DNA of 64,000 nucleotides, from the NCBI GenBank assembly GCA_038749025.1, contig JBCDIL010000003.1:124001-188000 (forward strand), read 5' to 3'. The first letter of the stretch is position 1. The number at the start of each line of letters is the position of its first letter. The notes beneath the pieces are model-generated. The model ran no database searches, had not been told where the DNA came from, and saw only the letters and a program-made list of their open reading frames with translations. This stretch comes from JBCAXA01 sp038749025. Lineage in GTDB: Bacteria > Pseudomonadota > Gammaproteobacteria > Steroidobacterales > Woeseiaceae. Below are positions 62,496 to 64,000 of this stretch, in pieces. A program made the translations under genes and the position numbers.

Positions 62496-63125
62496 TCAGT
62501 CCAATTCCTGCCCGCGATCGTGTTGAGCAATCCAGGCTCGTGCCTTCGAGGCATGTTTTGCGTCGGGGAGTAGTCTGACGTATTCACGTAGGTGCGGGAG
62601 TGCCTCGTCCTTTTGTCCAAGCGCCCAGAGTGTGGATCCCGCTCCCCATTGCGCTAGGCCATTATGGGGGTCAAGTGATACTGCGCGAAGGTGATTGCGC
62701 GATGCTTTTTCATAATCCTTCGCGTGAGCCGCAATAGCTCCAATCCCAATATGTGCAGGCGCATGATCGGGTTTCAGTTTGATGACTCTTCGAAAATTGG
62801 CCTCAGCATCAGACAACTTCAGCTGCGTGTACTGGGACAGAGCCAAATGCTGAATAATGACGTAGTCTTCGGGCGCGTAATGAAGCGCTTCTCGGTAAAA
62901 CTGTTCGGCGGCTGAGTTGTTATTCTCTCGAAGCTCTGCCAAACCAAGCCAATAGAGTTTCTGGGCTCGAGAATCGGCGGACGTAGGAACCTCTCGCCCA
63001 ATAATGCTTCCGTCTTCCAGCTCTTTAACCTGAACTGATGAGCTCGGGTCAAACGCGAACCAGAAAGCTGCTCCAAACGCGAGCGCCAATACGACAACAA
63101 TTACTCGGATTGCGTCAGCTGACAA
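62496..63125 (-). CDS. TPR-repeat protein with N-terminal membrane anchor
   Basis: 209 residues starting at TTG. One membrane helix or signal anchor at about 5-25 is followed by three to four tetratricopeptide repeats (for example AEQFYREALHYAPEDYVII, AEANFRRVIKLKPDHAPAH, ASRNHLRAVSLDPHNGLAQ and EALPHLREYVRLLPD). Such proteins are protein-protein adaptors in the envelope. No operon partner is evident; it is bounded by repeat copies B and C. Confidence 0.8.
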   Translation of the reverse strand: MSADAIRVIVVVLALAFGAAFWFAFDPSSSVQVKELEDGSIIGREVPTSADSRAQKLYWLGLAELRENNNSAAEQFYREALHYAPEDYVIIQHLALSQYTQLKLSDAEANFRRVIKLKPDHAPAHIGIGAIAAHAKDYEKASRNHLRAVSLDPHNGLAQWGAGSTLWALGQKDEALPHLREYVRLLPDAKHASKARAWIAQHDRGQELD

Positions 63126-63210
63126 AGAGGATTCTCGATTACCAATTTCGCTTAGAACTGGCCCACAACAGTACTAGATAAGTTTGTGATCGTGACTGGC
63201 CACCATGGAC

Positions 63211-63273
63211 CAGTAGCAGCCAGTATATCGGATGGGAGTAGCCGGTCAGCTATCGCACAGAAGCGGACCTTCC
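63211..63273. repeat. Intergenic repeat, copy C
   Basis: CAGTATATCG at 63221-63230 and AGAAGCGG at 63259-63266, with an AGCCGGTCA stretch between. The order and orientation match copy B; the spacer is 17 nt shorter. Confidence 0.55.
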
Positions 63274-63274
63274 T

Positions 63275-64000
63275 CTATGAATCAACTTGTGTGCTGTACC
63301 AATTCTGGTCGTCGAAGAAATGGAGCGTATCGCCGCGACCGACAAACTGGCCTGCTTTTATTTTCGCTCCGTCCATTTGGACGAACTCAACCGCCTTGAT
63401 ATCGCGCAACCGGCCATCAGCCAGCTCGCCCGTATAACCAACAGAAATGTCGTCATCGTATTGGCCGGTAAACATGACCTTCGTATCCGTAATCGCGAAA
63501 TGGTGGCATCCCTTTAGACCTGTAGTGAATGTCTCGATTTTCAAATCTGGGGAAATACGACACAAATCGAATTCGGTGTAAGCGTACACCGCTACCGATT
63601 CTCCAGAGACGTTCATTGCGTAACAGTCACTGATTGGTTCTATTTCCGATTGAACTGGAAAGGACCAGATTAGACTGCCAGTGTGACTGAAACAGTTCAG
63701 TCCGGGCGACCCTATAGGCTTGGGACCAGGATGTCCCCAGCCGAAATTTCCGAATATGCCTTCGTCGAAGTAAGAGACCCATATGCGCCCGCATGAATCT
63801 ACAGCCGAAGACTCAATTCCATCGCCTAGCAGGAAAGACCGTTCCGAGCAGGCTGATGGATCGATAACGAGTCCGTTTAGGTCAAAGTCGTCCGCGCCAC
63901 GCCATTGTGACCGTGAACCGGAAACCAAAACTCGACCGTCCGGAAACACATCGATTAATGGAAAAGTAACCCTGAGCGGAGGTAGTTCAAGCACTTCTTG
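63275..64000 (-). CDS. Hypothetical propeller-like protein (5' end outside window)
   Basis: At least 239 residues; the frame is open to the window edge, so the N-terminus is probably missing. Repeated segments with aromatic and Gly/Asp-rich turns (FPDGRVLVSGSRSQWRG, SCGRIWVSYFDEGIFGNFGW, SHTGSLIWSF, YDDDISVGYTGEL) suggest a beta-propeller. No catalytic motif or family is recognised. It is on the same strand as the TPR gene but separated from it by repeat copy C. Confidence 0.6.
   Translation of the reverse strand, partial: QEVLELPPLRVTFPLIDVFPDGRVLVSGSRSQWRGADDFDLNGLVIDPSACSERSFLLGDGIESSAVDSCGRIWVSYFDEGIFGNFGWGHPGPKPIGSPGLNCFSHTGSLIWSFPVQSEIEPISDCYAMNVSGESVAVYAYTEFDLCRISPDLKIETFTTGLKGCHHFAITDTKVMFTGQYDDDISVGYTGELADGRLRDIKAVEFVQMDGAKIKAGQFVGRGDTLHFFDDQNWYSTQVDS

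Noticed and set aside
1..64000. CRISPR array, rRNA, tRNA, prophage or transposase
   Set aside because: No regularly spaced repeats, no cloverleaf or rRNA-like sequence, and no integrase or transposase protein was recognised.

Overview
The window reads as one piece of a gammaproteobacterial (or closely related proteobacterial) chromosome. The support is TonB-dependent receptors with 'TVTATRR'-type N-termini, many LysR regulators, SDR/Rieske/acyl-CoA catabolic genes and good Shine-Dalgarno sequences. Composition is fairly GC-rich and tightly packed, apart from a looser, more AT-rich stretch at the right end. I see no rRNA, tRNA, CRISPR array, transposase or phage gene. The taxonomic guess is inference only.

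Left part (1-24 kb): a catabolic cluster for an organic acid or aromatic/terpenoid-like substrate taken up through a TonB receptor. It has three Rieske oxygenase alpha subunits, one Rieske ferredoxin, an acyl-CoA ligase flanked by two small ABM-type proteins, an acyl-CoA dehydrogenase, a thiolase next to an HMG-CoA-synthase-like/DUF35 fusion, several SDRs, a CMD-like protein, a complete E1alpha-E1beta-E2 2-oxoacid dehydrogenase set, a TetR regulator and a CoA-transferase-like protein. Five transcription units of this cluster start from promoters carrying the same 18-bp palindrome (AAACAGTC-NN-GACTGTTT type), normally exactly 20 nt upstream of the -10 hexamer. Two copies serve divergent promoter pairs. 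This shared operator is the clearest undescribed regulatory signal in the window. A degenerate fourth copy sits between tetR and the third Rieske operon.

Middle (22-36 kb): a GST; a pair encoding a FeeM-like GNAT-fold acyltransferase and a haem-oxygenase-like diiron-type protein (a possible small biosynthetic cassette), divergent from an unknown membrane protein; a 3-hydroxyacyl-CoA dehydrogenase; two tandem duplicated MFS carriers; an aldehyde dehydrogenase, an SDR and two GSTs of which one resembles beta-etherase LigF; a second TonB receptor; and a LysR regulator. This looks like a second uptake and catabolic module.

Right part (36-61 kb): LysR regulators alternate with NTF2-like proteins, an NmrA-like protein, an MFS exporter, a Tat-exported glycosidase-like propeller, a PhyH dioxygenase, an alpha/beta hydrolase, three exported DUF1838-like proteins, an FAD monooxygenase with an NmrA-like partner, a third TonB receptor, an exported propeller-like gene interrupted by an in-frame amber codon, and a very large propeller-PAS-GGDEF-EAL hybrid sensor.

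Far right (61.4-64 kb): small hypothetical membrane and TPR proteins separated by diverged copies of an intergenic repeat, ending in a protein cut by the window edge.
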